Origin: Plasmodium coatneyi
Taxonomy: Eukaryota > Apicomplexa > Aconoidasida > Haemosporida > Plasmodiidae
DNA length: 64,000 bases
Direction: 5' to 3'
Assembly (NCBI RefSeq): GCF_001680005.1
Contig: NC_033566.1
Location: forward strand, 496,001 to 560,000
In this document: piece by piece, positions 49,579-60,724 of the stretch
Layout: every line of letters starts with the position of its first letter
Position numbering within the stretch: the stretch's first letter is position 1
The notes under the pieces: model-generated
Seen by the model: the letters and a program-made list of their open reading frames with translations, nothing else
Databases searched by the model: none
What the model was told of the DNA's origin: nothing
Program-made: the position numbers and the translations under genes

Positions 49579-51084
49579 CTGTAAGTGTAATTGACGAAAT
49601 ATAAATGTATGTATTCCTCAGTTCATAATTTACTACACTATAAATAAAAAATTATGCACACATTCATATGTAATTATTCATGCTGTAGAAGGAAGGAAGC
49701 AGAAAGAAAGGAAGAGAGGAAGGAGGATCTAAGTGGGACGAAGGAAGGGGTTATAGGGAAGGGTCTAAGGAAGGAAGGAATGGAGGATCTAAGAAGGTCT
49801 AAGGAGAAAGGAAAGGTGGGTCTAAGGAGGAAGGTGGTCTAATGAAGGAAAGAATGGGTCTAAGCAACGGTCTAAGGGAGGAGGAAGGAAGGAGGTCTAA
49901 GGAAGGAAAGGGAAGATGTCTAAGGAAGGAGGAAGGAAGGGTCTAAGGAGGAAGGTCGGTTGCTAGGTGGGTGGTAGTTGGGTTGTTAGGGTGGTGGTAG
50001 GTGGCAGGGAAGGTTGTTAGGGTTGGTGATAGGTGGAAGGAAGGTTGTATTAGGGGTGGTAGGTGGAAGGAGGATTGTATTAGGTGATAGATGGAAGTAA
50101 TGGTTGTTAGGGTGTTGGTTGGTGGAAGGAAGGGGTCTAAGGAAGAGGAAGGAAGTAGGGGGTTTAAGGAGGAGGAAGGAAAGCATGGTCTAAGGAAGGA
50201 AGGATGATATTAATTTTCGAGGTATAGTGTGCACTGGAAGGAGTAGTGGGGAAGGCTTAGGTAGTGCATAATGTGCTCATTTTATGTATGCATGAATTAT
50301 TTATTGTATTCTCATCAGAAAAGAAAAAGAGAACATAACAGTTAAATTATTATTACTAAGTGTCCATGGGAGGGAAGAGAAAGGGTGTGTATTAAACAAT
50401 GTACTATTACTACGGGAACACGCATATACATGTTCTCTTCTAAGTAATTCGTACTCGTTTTCTTTCGTACATAATTAACTTATTTATTTTAAATCCACAT
50501 TCTGCTCACTAAATATGGATGAACATGTGCACATTTCGAGAAGGGAAGAAATGAAGTATATGTGAACTGTACTTATGTCAACTTCTTGGCAACCACCCCT
50601 TTTAACAATAACAATTGAGCATAGTGAATGGAAAGAACAGGAGTGCGTGACGAAGCAGGAAAAAAATTGTTCCTCTGCTCAGAGGGGAGATAAGAAAATT
50701 ACACTCCTATGTACCTAATGAAAGGGGGGTCCCTAAGAATATACTAATACACTTATACACAAGGCAATAGTGTGATATATGAATTGGTAAGGTAGGGAAG
50801 AATGGGCTTCTGCATACATTTGCCCAATTATTCTAATATATTTATTCCAACATTTCTGGCTTTAATTCGTATGTGCACATATAATGATTTTGATACATAT
50901 ATGTATAGTGTATTATTAGGGCTTAAAAATAGAGCAGCGTGTATTATAGAGGGAAAGGAAAAATTTCATATCCATATTTATGGAGCAGGCTAAATTTTTT
51001 CCACATGTGCATATTCTTTAAAGAGCATGTGTGAATAGTTCCTTAATATGAGTATATTATATAAGTAGTGGGTATATATGAAAA
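49579..51084. other. Minisatellite and non-coding spacer between kir B and kir C
   Basis: The first 600 bp are dominated by purine-rich tandem repeats (listed separately). From about 50,215 the sequence is AT-rich and unique, with a 63-codon frame at 50802 that shows no family. It should include the 5' flank of kir C. Confidence 0.5.
49686..50205 (+). repeat. GGAAGGAAGGTCTAAGG minisatellite
   Basis: Degenerate tandem units of AAGGAAGG(A)GGTCTAAGG fill 49690-49950 and 50125-50205. Between them lie GGTTGTTAGGGTGGTGGTAGGTGG units. The open frames on both strands are only periodic peptides. The same units occur in reverse complement inside the kir C intron at 52190-52460 and near 57650-57890 and 60030-60310. 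Confidence 0.9.
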
Positions 51085-52717
51085 ATGAAAACAGGGGAAA
51101 CATTGGGGGTTAGTACCTGTTAGAAATATATATGTGTTCATTATACACTTAATACTATATTTGTAGTAACTGAATAATAGGAGTGTATGTGGGAACACCT
51201 ATTAATGTGTTCCATTCTATCCGAATTATATTTGTAGGTGAAGGAGTTGAATGAATTACCTTCAAGGAAATATGTAAACCAGGAGGTTGATGGAAGAACA
51301 GTTTCAAATACCTGCACGGATCCAACGAAGGGGGGGGATGCTAAAGGGGAGGTAGAAAGTTTCCTTAAGGGGAATGATAAAGGGGAATATGCGGATCAGA
51401 TTGTAGGAACATGGTGTCATATAAATAAGACGAGGGGCACCACGGAATCTGAGAATAGCTGGTGTTACGTTTTTTACTATTGGCTAGGGGGTATATTGTC
51501 TGAATATTCGGTAAGTGCTGATTCATTTTCAGGCGCCATGGAGGAAATTTATAAGGCATTGCGTAAGTTAGTTCCTGGTAGTAAGTGTAAAATAATATGC
51601 CCCAATGTTGACAAAACCACATTCGACCGAAGGAAAGTAATATATGACTACTCACACGATTATGGTCTAATTGATATGTATTCACATACAGGGAAGAAAT
51701 GTTGCGATCAACATTATTACCAACACCTACAGGCCATTGTTAAAGCTTATGAGGCAGTACATTTCGACTGCAAAGGTAGTACCGGTGGTACATGCTGTGG
51801 AGAATTTGAAAAAGTATATCAGGGAAACAAAGATCAGCCGACGCTAAAATTGGAATGTCAGTTAGTGCCAGGTTCTTCTGGTCCAGTTAGTACTGGACAC
51901 CAGTCTCCCGGTTCCTCTGGACCAGGTTCTACTGCTTCCAGTACAGGTGGTGCCGTGGCACCTGCAGCTGTGTCAGGTGGCGTATTGGCAACAATAGGAT
52001 TACCAACAATAGCATTCCTTTTATATAAAGTAATTGTTCCTCAATGTATATTTAAAATATATATATAAATAATGCAACATGTACACTAAGTATTTATTTC
52101 TTCCTTCCCTTTTGGAATAATAAATGTTCAAATATATGTGTTATTTATATATATGCTGCATGTACCTTCTTCCTTTCTCTTTCTTCCTTCCTTCCTTAGA
52201 CCCTCCTTCCTCCTTAGACACCCTCCATCCTTCCTTAGAACCCTTCCTTCCATAGAACCCTTCCTTCCTTAGACCCTCCATCCTTCCTTAGACCCTCCAT
52301 CCTTCCTTAGACCCTCCTCCCTCCTTAGAACCCTTTCTTCCTTAGACCCTCCTCCCTCCTTAGAACCCTTCCTTCCTTAGACCCTTCCTTCCCTCCTTAG
52401 ACCTCCTTCTAATCCCTTTCTTTAGACCCCTGCCCTTCTTAGACCAACCTTTCCTTCCTTTCTTCTTCCCTCAGTACACTTCCATATTCAATGGGATAAA
52501 TAACACCTTCTCTGGAAAAAGAAGAAAGGGAAGATCAATAAACCACGAAATAAACACCTTCTCAGATGATTCTACCGAATATTCAACAGTAGGTTCCTCA
52601 TCCAATTTAACAGATGGTGATTCCACCACACTGTATTCTGTCCCGTACACTATGAAACCAAAAAAAGGAAGTAGTAATGGACAGCAGTCAAGAAATATAA
52701 GTTATCATCGAATGTGA
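51085..52717 (+). CDS. kir: KIR antigen C, single-module PIR protein
   Basis: Predicted exons are 51085-51108 (eight codons, MKTGETLG, donor GTTAGT), 51238-52029 and 52475-52717, all phase 0, giving 352 aa. The middle exon starts VKELNELPSRKY, has VFYYWLGG and about ten cysteines, then a Ser/Gly/Pro stretch, and ends with a membrane segment before LLYK. The tail begins YTSIFNGINNTFSGKRRK and ends NISYHRM. The first 64 bp of the last exon and 24 bp of intron before it are identical to kir A. The last intron holds the CCTTCCTTAGACCCT minisatellite. The ectodomain is closely related to kir D across eIF2A (shared KGEYADQIVGTWC and FDRRK.IYDY). The first exon is the least certain part. Confidence 0.9.
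52190..52460. repeat. CCTTCCTTAGACCCT minisatellite in the kir C intron
   Basis: About 15 degenerate copies of a CCTTCCTTCCTTAGACCCT-type unit, each roughly 15-22 bp, lie within the last intron of kir C. It is the reverse complement of the unit at 49686-50205. Confidence 0.9.
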
Positions 52718-53027
52718 AGTTTTTCTTCTCCGTTAATTATAAATAGTGCATGTAATTCACCCCCACACTTTCCCCATTAAGTACCTGCACAATTTCTAAC
52801 ATATTTCTATACCACATTTATAAAGGTAGAAAAAAGAGGCGTTTACAGGGGAAAATTTTTACCTTCCAGAAGAAAATTTACCTTCCAAAAAAAAAGGAAG
52901 GAAAAGAATAAAAAAAAAAAAAAAAAAAATAAAAAATAAAATAAAATGAAATAAAATAAAATAAAATAAAATAAAGGTGAATGAATCAGTGGGCTGTGGG
53001 AGGGTGTGGCATTTCGCAGTTAAGAAT

Positions 53028-53240
53028 GTACAAGATTTCACATTTTAGGGGGGTGTATGTAGGATTTCGCATTTTAGGGGTGTGCCTGTACGATTTCACA
53101 CTTTAGGATGTGTGTGTAGGACTTCACATTTTTAGGGTGTATGTGTAGGATTTCACATTTAAGGGGTGTATGTGTAGGATTTCGCACTTTAGGATGTGTG
53201 TGTAGGATTTCACATTTAAGGAGTGTATTTGTAGGATTCG
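53028..53240 (+). repeat. ~30-bp tandem repeat, TAGGATTTCACATTTTAGGG type
   Basis: About seven or eight copies of a 28-32-bp unit with the core GTAGGATTTC(A/G)CA(T/C)TTTAGG and a GTGTATGT linker. Copies differ by point changes. The unit is not telomeric in spacing, although each copy carries a TTTAGGG-like end. Confidence 0.85.
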
Positions 53241-53261
53241 GCGTTTAAAGTTCCGGGTTTC

Positions 53262-53480
53262 AGGTATAAGAGCAACAATGTTGGCCTGGTGTTTAGCTGT
53301 TTAAGGGTGTAAGAAACAACAACATGCCCTGGTATTTAGATATTTTAGGGGTGTAAGGACAACAATGTGGCCTGCTATTTAGCTGTTTTAGGGTATAAGA
53401 AGAACAATATAGCCTGGTGTTTAGCTGTTTTAGGGGTATGAGGACAACAATATGGCCTGGTGTTCAGCTGTTTTAGAGAG
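53262..53480 (+). repeat. ~50-bp tandem repeat, GGCCTGGTGTTTAGCTGTTTTAGG type
   Basis: Five degenerate copies of a roughly 45-55-bp unit run AAGAACAACAATATGGCCTG and then GTGTTTAGCTGTTTTAGGGG. A sixth, partial copy lies at about 53618-53665. It is adjacent to but distinct from the 30-bp repeat. Confidence 0.8.
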
Positions 53481-54237
53481 GGGTATGCATCTAAGGTGTT
53501 CATAGAAAAAAGAAGAATGAAAAAAGAACAAAAAAAAAAAAAAGGAAATTAAAAAAAAAAGATAGAAGGAAAAGAAAAAAGGGTTTAGGCTTCCATACTT
53601 AAGGTTCCGCGTTTCAGGGTTTTTAAGAACAACAATATGCCTGTTGTTTAGCTCTTTTAGGGAGGGGGAAAGAATGGAGGAAAAGAAGGTAAAGAAAAAA
53701 AAATAAAAATAAAAGAATGAAAAAATACACATTGGCGTGATACATGCCTGTGTGATGTGTGCTGCGTTCTGTTTAATGCGTGTTTGCGTCCTTCCATGTG
53801 TATTATCAGGGTCGCGTGACGAGAAAACTTCGACGTGTTGGTGCCTCCCTAATATGTTCACCCCGCGCTATGCGCATCATAACTGTCTTTTTTTTTAATT
53901 TGTATACTTCGCAACACTTTTTGAACAACTTAAACGTAGGTTAAAAAAAAAAAAAAAAAAAAAAATGAACGAGAGCGAGAAGAACAAAACAAAATGGGAA
54001 AGAGGCACGGGGAAAGAAATCCCCAGACGAAGCTGCTAACACACACACACGGGGGAGGAGCCCCGCTCAGTTATCCTGATGTTCAAGCGGATTTGCTTTG
54101 CTCCCCATTCTTGGTCCCTTTAAAAGGAAGCATCAACAAAGTGGAGCGTTACACAAACACAAAGGGAAAGATACACATGGTAGGGTTACCCCCCCTCTTT
54201 CTGCAGGGATGCCCCCTTTTTTGCTCGGGTAATATTG

Positions 54238-56334
54238 CTACGGTTCGTCGTCTCCTGGAAGGTCCTCTTCTACCTCCCCCGGTGGAGCGTTTTCCCCCGT
54301 TTGGGTATTCTTCTTTTTTTTTTTCTTCTTCGACGTCGTTGTCGTCTTCTTCTCCTTTTCCTGCACGAAGTTGGCCCCCGGTGGTTTGGGTTTGCTCAGC
54401 TTGTGCGTTGGCTTCTTGGCATTCATGAACCCATTTAAAATTGCGCTCACAGTGGTAGATGTTCCAGGAGCACGGTAAACGCCAGTTTTCTTCGAATCGA
54501 TACCTAGCTGCTTATGTATGTATAGTTGCTTATTCGAATTTTCCACATAGATGCCTAAAGATGCATCTGTTTCGGAAAAATTAATCTTATTAAAAGGGAG
54601 AATGATAACATTGTATAACTCTTCAAAGTTAATTCTGCTAACGATAAAACCATCGTGGGTGAAGATTTTCAAATGGTTATCCACTCGAAGTCTAGGGTGG
54701 GTAGTTGCTGTAAGGAAATGCTTCCCATCATTAAAGAATTCACAAATAACTGCACAGGATGCTTTCGTTTTGGTGACTTCCTTTTTTGTGGTGGTATTCC
54801 ACAAGGTGATGTCTCCACTTAAGTTCCCAAACCCACCTGTTAGAAGCAACTTCTCTGAACAATTCAACCTTAAGGTGTTAAATTTATGCCTCCCAAAGGA
54901 ATGAGCAATATTAGCACATTTGTCATACAGAACAATTTCTGCAGGAATGTCTCCTTTACAGACATAAAATTTGTTTTGATTATAAGACCAGATGCAGTCA
55001 TAGATTTGTCCTCGGTCGGTCATTATATTCACCTCGCTAAACTTGCTCGTGTCGATGAAGAATAAGTTGCTTAGTCCATAGTAATACTGCTTCTCCTTAT
55101 CCACCTGTGTGTGCACATTTAACAACACCGCAGTGGCATTTTTGTTCCACTTGAGCTTCATCTCATCTGAGTTAAAAAAACTCTTCGAGTAAACATGGTT
55201 ACTTAAGTCGGACGACTTGAAAATCTTAAATACGGATGGTTTACCTTTAGTCCCTCTTTCATACGTTGCAATTAGCGCTTCTCCTCCTCCTTTTTTATTA
55301 CCTTGCTCAGGGGACACATCAAAAAATTCCAAATTTTCTAGGGTCAGTTTACTTACGTACGAAGTGAAGTTATTTTCCTTATACACGTAAATAATGTTGT
55401 TCATTCGGATGGCGCACAAAGATTCGTTTTCACTCCATTTGTAAAAGGGCCACATCTTGCTGCTGTAACTTTTGAGCGTGTCCACACGCACGGGAATCTT
55501 CTCACCAAAGTTATCATCGCGGTGGCAACTATCCCCGTAGCAAATATCGCTGTGGTCCGTGTGGTCGCCCTGCCCGGACGCTTTTTTCCCCCCTGTGTTG
55601 GGCGCTTTTTTCGGAGTTTCTTTAAGAGTTGTGCTAGACTTTTCTTTGGATCGTTCTTCTTCTTCCGCGCAGTGGCTCCCCCTGCCGCCGGGTGCCCCAT
55701 CATCACCCTTTGTATTTTTTTTATACCTGTTCTTCTTTCCAGCTGCTTTGCCAATGTTATACACGAACAAATTGTGTGGTGATACCTCCGGTTTATATTG
55801 GCAGTACAACACCAGGTGGCTATCCTTGGGGCTGCTAGTAATTGCTTTTATGGGCGTCTTCGCCCTAATTTGGAAGGAGGAGGCTGTCCCTCCCTTATTC
55901 GTGTTATCATCCCCCTGTGGTAGGTCGATGATTTCGGCCACGTTCAAGTTGGACTTCTTAACCAGAATAATTTTTTTATAATCGTTTGTGCAAGTGGCTA
56001 GCTCCACATCCTCAAATTCTTTGTAAATGCGAATACCCCGGTTGAGTATAAAATCGTTGTTAAATTTGATGTTTCCCGTTTTTTTTACTTGTGTTGGGGG
56101 TGGTGCGCTTTCATTGCTCGTGGCCGTTTTTCTCCCATCTGTACATTCCCGCTTGGCACTTTCGCTGGGTAGTGCCAAACCATTCTCTTCGCTCCGTTTG
56201 ATCTGCTCTTCTATATCATCAACTATGCGGCTACTACAACTAACGTCGTACTCGTAAACCGTTGCTTTGTTTTTGCTCACCGCGAGGAAGAACAGATTGT
56301 TGTTACTGCTGTGACTCGGCTCTGACGACCTCAT
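54238..56334 (-). CDS. eIF2A: Eukaryotic translation initiation factor 2A (eIF2A)
   Basis: eIF2A is a WD-type beta-propeller protein that can deliver initiator tRNA in a non-canonical, GTP-independent way (family knowledge). The matching signature is in the middle: WSENESLCAIRMNN, IATYERGTKGKP, DCIWSYNQNKFYVCKGDIPA, FNTLRLNCSEKLLLTGGFGN, GDITLWNT and FLTATTHPRLRVDNHLKIF. The C-terminus is Lys/Glu-rich, as usual for the family. The first ATG in the frame is at 56334, giving 698 aa. The frame is open 24 codons further (to 56406) behind a stop, without ATG, so a short upstream exon joining near 56,390 is possible. A charged insert sits near 55,500-55,740. It is the only housekeeping gene between two kir groups. 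Confidence 0.92.
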   Translation of the reverse strand: MRSSEPSHSSNNNLFFLAVSKNKATVYEYDVSCSSRIVDDIEEQIKRSEENGLALPSESAKRECTDGRKTATSNESAPPPTQVKKTGNIKFNNDFILNRGIRIYKEFEDVELATCTNDYKKIILVKKSNLNVAEIIDLPQGDDNTNKGGTASSFQIRAKTPIKAITSSPKDSHLVLYCQYKPEVSPHNLFVYNIGKAAGKKNRYKKNTKGDDGAPGGRGSHCAEEEERSKEKSSTTLKETPKKAPNTGGKKASGQGDHTDHSDICYGDSCHRDDNFGEKIPVRVDTLKSYSSKMWPFYKWSENESLCAIRMNNIIYVYKENNFTSYVSKLTLENLEFFDVSPEQGNKKGGGEALIATYERGTKGKPSVFKIFKSSDLSNHVYSKSFFNSDEMKLKWNKNATAVLLNVHTQVDKEKQYYYGLSNLFFIDTSKFSEVNIMTDRGQIYDCIWSYNQNKFYVCKGDIPAEIVLYDKCANIAHSFGRHKFNTLRLNCSEKLLLTGGFGNLSGDITLWNTTTKKEVTKTKASCAVICEFFNDGKHFLTATTHPRLRVDNHLKIFTHDGFIVSRINFEELYNVIILPFNKINFSETDASLGIYVENSNKQLYIHKQLGIDSKKTGVYRAPGTSTTVSAILNGFMNAKKPTHKLSKPKPPGANFVQEKEKKTTTTSKKKKKKKNTQTGENAPPGEVEEDLPGDDEP

Positions 56335-56406
56335 TGTTGCAGAGATGTGGTACTGGTTCCAGCCGGATTTTTCGGCTATGGTTCTCCCCGCGTCTGCGCT
56401 ATACAC

Positions 56407-57568
56407 GTGTCACGTCGCGAGTGAAAAATCGAATGCGAGATTCGGCTCCCCCAGGAAACGGTTGACGCTTTCTCGTTTGGGTTATCAATGACCTGTTAAG
56501 GGCGATGTTAGCGGCTTTGTTGGCGGCCTTCCGGTAATCTACCACTAGCGTGCGCAAAACGTTTGGTGATGGTGGGAATGCCTTCCTAGGCAATGTTCGT
56601 AGCCTTTCTCCTATTATGTCGGTTAAATGGTGGTAAAATTCGAATTATGTGCTTCCAATTTTTGGTGGAAGGGGAAGAACTCCCACCGAAGCAAGGAAAG
56701 GAAGGAAATATATATTGACAAGTAGAGGAGCTTAAAAGTTAAGGGTAGGAAGTTGCGAAATTATTATTATTTTTCTTTAATTAATTTTTTTTTTTTTTTC
56801 CTGATAATGCCCTCCCGCCTTCCGACGTACGTATATATTTCCCCCTTTTTAAGGGCAGCTAATGGTTGGGAGCGTTCAGAAGGGGCCTCTTTCCTGTGAG
56901 ATGTAGACTCGCTTGTTTTTTTTTTTCTTCCACTGCAATGATCCCTCATAAGGGGTACATTCTTCCTTGCAATACACGCGCATGCGCAAGTGAAAAGAAG
57001 CGCGCTAGGTCCACGTTGCAGTATACCTGTACATGGTAAATGCTCATCGGTGTATGCATAATCATAAGGGTAACACAACCCCCTCATGTTGCGCCCCACG
57101 TTGTCCACCTCGTCATTCCATTTTCTATTTATGTAGGCACAATTATTACATTTTTTTTTTTTTTTTTTTTAAATTACGTTAGCATTTTTTTTAAAGGAAC
57201 ATGAGAAAAAGGGAGAGGAAACTTTGAACTATTGAAACAGAGATTGCCATTTTGGACTTTTTTTTTAAAGCATATTTTTGCGCAGGAGAGCACATGTGAT
57301 GTGCTGTTGGAGGCGCTAGAAATGGACAACTTTGCGCAAAAAAAAAAAAAAAAAGAGCAGTGAAAACCCTAAGCCCCTCCTTTTTTTTGGCAGTAAAAAG
57401 GCCCCTTTTTTTTTTTTGGTGCTTGCTCCTTATTTGGGTTGTTGTTGTTGCTTTCGCCCCCCCTTTTTTATTGTGTGTACTTCTTCCATATTGTACTTTC
57501 GATTCTCTTTTTTTAAAAATTTTAGAGGGGTAGACGGATTATTTTTTTTATGATGAAATGAGAAATTC

Positions 57569-57605
<37 letters not shown>

Positions 57606-57887
57606 CACCCTTTGGGTGTACACCCCTAAAGGGGAATATACCCCTATCACCATTCCTCCTTCTTTCCTTCCTCCTCCTTATTTCTTCACTTCCTTAGACG
57701 TCCTTCCTTCAAACCCTAACAACCCACCTACCACCCTACCACCCCTAAGAACCTTCCTTCGACCCTACCACTCCTAAAAACCTTCCATGCACCCTACCAC
57801 CCACCTAACAACCCACCTACCACCTAACAACCCACCTACCACCTAACAACCCAAACAACCCACCTACCACCTAACAACCTTCCTTCA
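56407..57887. other. Intergenic, eIF2A 5' flank and kir D 3' flank
   Basis: The first kilobase is eIF2A upstream sequence, including poly-T at 57151-57170. A 113-codon minus frame at 56767-57108 has no family signature. Beyond 57,310 come kir-type 3' flank sequences, a poly-T run at 57571-57601, and the minisatellite at 57650-57887. Confidence 0.5.
57650..57887. repeat. CCACCTACCACCTAACAACC minisatellite
   Basis: Degenerate CTTCCTTCC units pass into at least four copies of a CACCTAACAACCCACCTAC unit next to the kir D stop codon. The unit is the reverse complement of the GGTTGTTAGGTGGTAGGTGG units at 49960-50120. Confidence 0.85.
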
Positions 57888-59124
57888 TCATCTGGATGAT
57901 GATGAAGTATATGGAACAGAATATTTTGTTGCAGTGTCGGTTAGGTTGGTTCTAGAATATGTTTCTGTAGAAGTGTTGTCGTCGTCGTCTGTTAAGGTGT
58001 TCAAATCGTGGTGAATGGTTGATCTTTTCTTCCTTCTGGCATCAGAATGGTTACGTTTATTAAGGAAGAATGGTTTATACTAAAAAAAAAAAAAGAAAGG
58101 GGTGTTATGGTTGTTATGTGATAGGTGGAAGGAAGGTTGTTGTTAGGTGGTTGATGACAACTGTGGTATAGATTTACTTACCTTGTAAAAAATGTATGCC
58201 AATGCTGGTAATGCTACGGTGGACAATGCACCACCAGACACAGCTGGTGCTACACTACCACCTGCACTTTGATCAGCATCACTAAACGAACCAGATGAAC
58301 CGGCCTGGTTTGGATTGTGGTTTGGTGGTGGTGTGCATGTTAATTTTGATAGTTGGTTCCCTTCACAGTAATTGTTACCTTTCCCTTTTTCTGCATTAAA
58401 CCATGTACAAAATTGATCACTCGAATGTCCATTATTTGGTGCGCAATCCCCCTCCACAATAGGACACACTAATTTAATGGCCTCTAGGTGCTGGTGATAT
58501 GCTAGGTCACAGGATTTGTTACCTCCACCTAATTGATGTTTAATAAGGGTGTAGTCCATGAAGTAATCATATATTATTTTCCTTCTGTCGAAAATTTCTT
58601 TGTCAATACCACGACATATTATTTGGCACACATTCCCAAGAGTTGATTTCCTCAATATTGGGTAAATCGCGTCCATGACGTCAGAAAATGAATCGGGATT
58701 TTGTCCATACTTCAACAATATATCTCCTAACCAATAGTAGAAAACATAACACCAATCATAATTGGACTTAGTGACTTTCAGGTTTTCATGTATGTAACAC
58801 CAGGTTCCGACAATCTGATCCGCATATTCTCCCTTATCCCGCTCCTTAAGGTAAGCTCCTACCTGCTTCTTAGCATCTTCTCCATCCTGCTCTCCATTAC
58901 AGTTGGTTGAAACTGTTCTCCCTTTGACTGTATGGCTTACACGTTCTCTTGAAGGTAACTGGTCCAAATCATCCTCCTTCTATAAGTGCCATTGGTAATG
59001 TGAATATTCCCATGTATCGCCATATTTGAACCTATTATATTACACGTAAATTAATATATGCGCTCTATTAACTTATTTCTCTTAAATAGAAAGTAACCGT
59101 TAATTTTCCTCTTTGATCCGGCAT
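57888..59124 (-). CDS. kir: KIR antigen D, single-module PIR protein
   Basis: Exons 59124-59098 (nine codons, MPDQRGKLT, donor GTTACT), 58979-58182 and 58079-57888 join in phase 0 to 338 aa. The ectodomain starts LDQLPSRERVS and has VFYYWLGDILL and multiple cysteines. A PNHNPNQAGSSGSF linker follows, then a membrane segment before YIFYK. The cytoplasmic tail is 63 aa with a Ser/Thr/Asp-rich stretch (LNTLTDDDDNTST) and ends SSSSR rather than the SYQRM/SYHRM type of its neighbours. It points at eIF2A and is most like kir C on that gene's other side. Like other PIR proteins it is expected at the surface or inside of the infected red cell; the sequence alone does not show which. Confidence 0.9.
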
Positions 59125-60029
59125 TGTTAATATGGACTCCGTGGTATACACAGTAAACTTATTTTAACGTATGCTCATTCATGCAGAACACAAATATGTG
59201 TGAACACCTTTCCTCCTCCATAATCATTATGGAACAGCGTTAATTTTCTATTCCTCGCCACCCAATAATACACATTCCTCAATTGTGAAGTGAACACCGT
59301 ATTCTATATACATGTGCTGAAACATTATATACTCAATTCATATAAAAAAAAAAGGGAATGAATACAGAATAAATCGCGCCATAAGCAAATTAGAAAGGAA
59401 AGAAATGCAAATTTCTTATGCACATTCCCTATTCGTGTATTATACACTATTAGTCCCTATTCCTGTATTATTCTATTCCGTATGTTACATCATCAATTGC
59501 ATTTCCTTCACTATTGCACATATAAAAGGAGCGTAATAACTCTTAGGAGCACATCGTGCTAACACCTTCCATTTTTCCTAAATTGCTATTATGAAAAAGG
59601 GTGGTTGCTAAGAAGTGTATATATATATAATACAGTTCATATATGCTTTATTCATTCCCCCTTTTTTTCATACTGCGCACATTTATCCATATTTAGAAAT
59701 GGCGATTGTACATTTATGGAATAAGTTAACTATACATATGTGTGACATAAAAGATCTAAATGATCCGTCTATCATAAAATATATGTGCCCATCCTTTATA
59801 ATAATACATCATTTAATATACGTCCCCTACCTTTCCCGGCCACGCTTATTTAGTAATAATAATTCCATTGTAATTTTTCTTATCGTTCCCCTTATGGTGA
59901 GCACACTGAAAGTAACTCACACATATAGAAGGTACTCATTCTGTTATTTGAGCCGCCCCTTTCTCATTCTTCTAATGCACACGATATTTCGAACATTAAT
60001 ATCCTCACTCCATAAACCCTCCTTCTCTT

Positions 60030-60310
60030 CCCCTCTCAGACCCATTCCTTCACTTCTCCTTAGACCATTCTTCCATGTTTCCTCCTTAGACACCTTCGTT
60101 TCCTTCCCTCTTCCTTAGACCCCTTTTCTTCCTTCATTCCTTTCTCAGATCGTTCTTCCTTCCTTAGACCCTCCTTCGATAGACCTGCCTTCCTCCATAG
60201 ACGCTCCTTTCTTCGAAGCTTAAACATTCTTTCTTCCTCCTCCTTCGAACCCTATCCTTCCTTCCTTCTTAGGCCCCTACCTTTACTTCCTTACTTAGAT
60301 GCCCTTCATT
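60030..60310. repeat. Pyrimidine-rich CTTCCTTAGACCCT minisatellite
   Basis: Degenerate CTTCCTCCTTAGACC units, about 20 bp each, continue into CTTCCTTCTTAGGCCCC. They belong to the same family as the repeat in the kir C intron and directly precede the second telomere-like tract. Confidence 0.8.
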
Positions 60311-60405
60311 CAACCCATAAAAAACATCATTCTAACACCCCTAAAATATCATTCTAACACCTATAACAAAATCGTTCTACAAACCATAACCCTTCAAACA
60401 CTGAA

Positions 60406-60724
60406 TCCAGAACCATAAAAACCATAAACGCTAAACCCTGAACACTCAAACCTGAATTCTAATGCATAAACCCTCAACCCTAAAACCTAAAACCCTGAAC
60501 CCTAAACCCTAAATCCTAAACCCTAAAACCTGAACCCTAAACCCTGAAACCTAAACCCTGAACCCTAAAAACTGAACCTTAAGTCCTAAACCCTGAACAC
60601 TGAACCCTGAAACCTAAATCCTGAACCCTAAACCAGGAACCCTAAACCAGGAACCCTAAACCAGGAACCCTAAACCCTGAAAACCTAAACCCTAAACCCT
60701 GAAACCTGAAGCCTAAACCCTTAA
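60406..60724 (-). repeat. Second internal telomere-like repeat (degenerate)
   Basis: Tandem CCCTGAA/CCCTAAA heptamers with many variants (CCAGGAACCCTAAA repeated near 60,635-60,675, and AAACCTAAA). The G-rich strand is the minus strand, pointing left. It is more degraded than the palindrome tracts. It lies between kir D and kir E and has no mirrored partner in this window. Confidence 0.93.

Larger units (their letters stand above)
52718..54237. other. Repeat-rich spacer between kir C and eIF2A
   Basis: This contains an A-rich stretch with AATAAAATAAA units (52910-52975), two minisatellites (separate entries), poly-A near 53530-53580 and 53942-53965, and a non-coding stretch up to the eIF2A stop. 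The 143-codon frame at 53430-53861 (minus) is a homopolymer/repeat artefact. Confidence 0.55.

Noticed and set aside
49986..50186. Pro/Leu-rich minus frame
   Set aside because: It is a translation of the purine minisatellite.
52910..52980. AATAAAATAAA array considered as a CRISPR-like or structured repeat
   Set aside because: It is simple-sequence DNA without spacers, in a eukaryotic genome.
53430..53861. 143-codon minus frame with Phe/Ser runs
   Set aside because: It crosses poly-A tracts and the 50-bp minisatellite; it is an artefact of low complexity.
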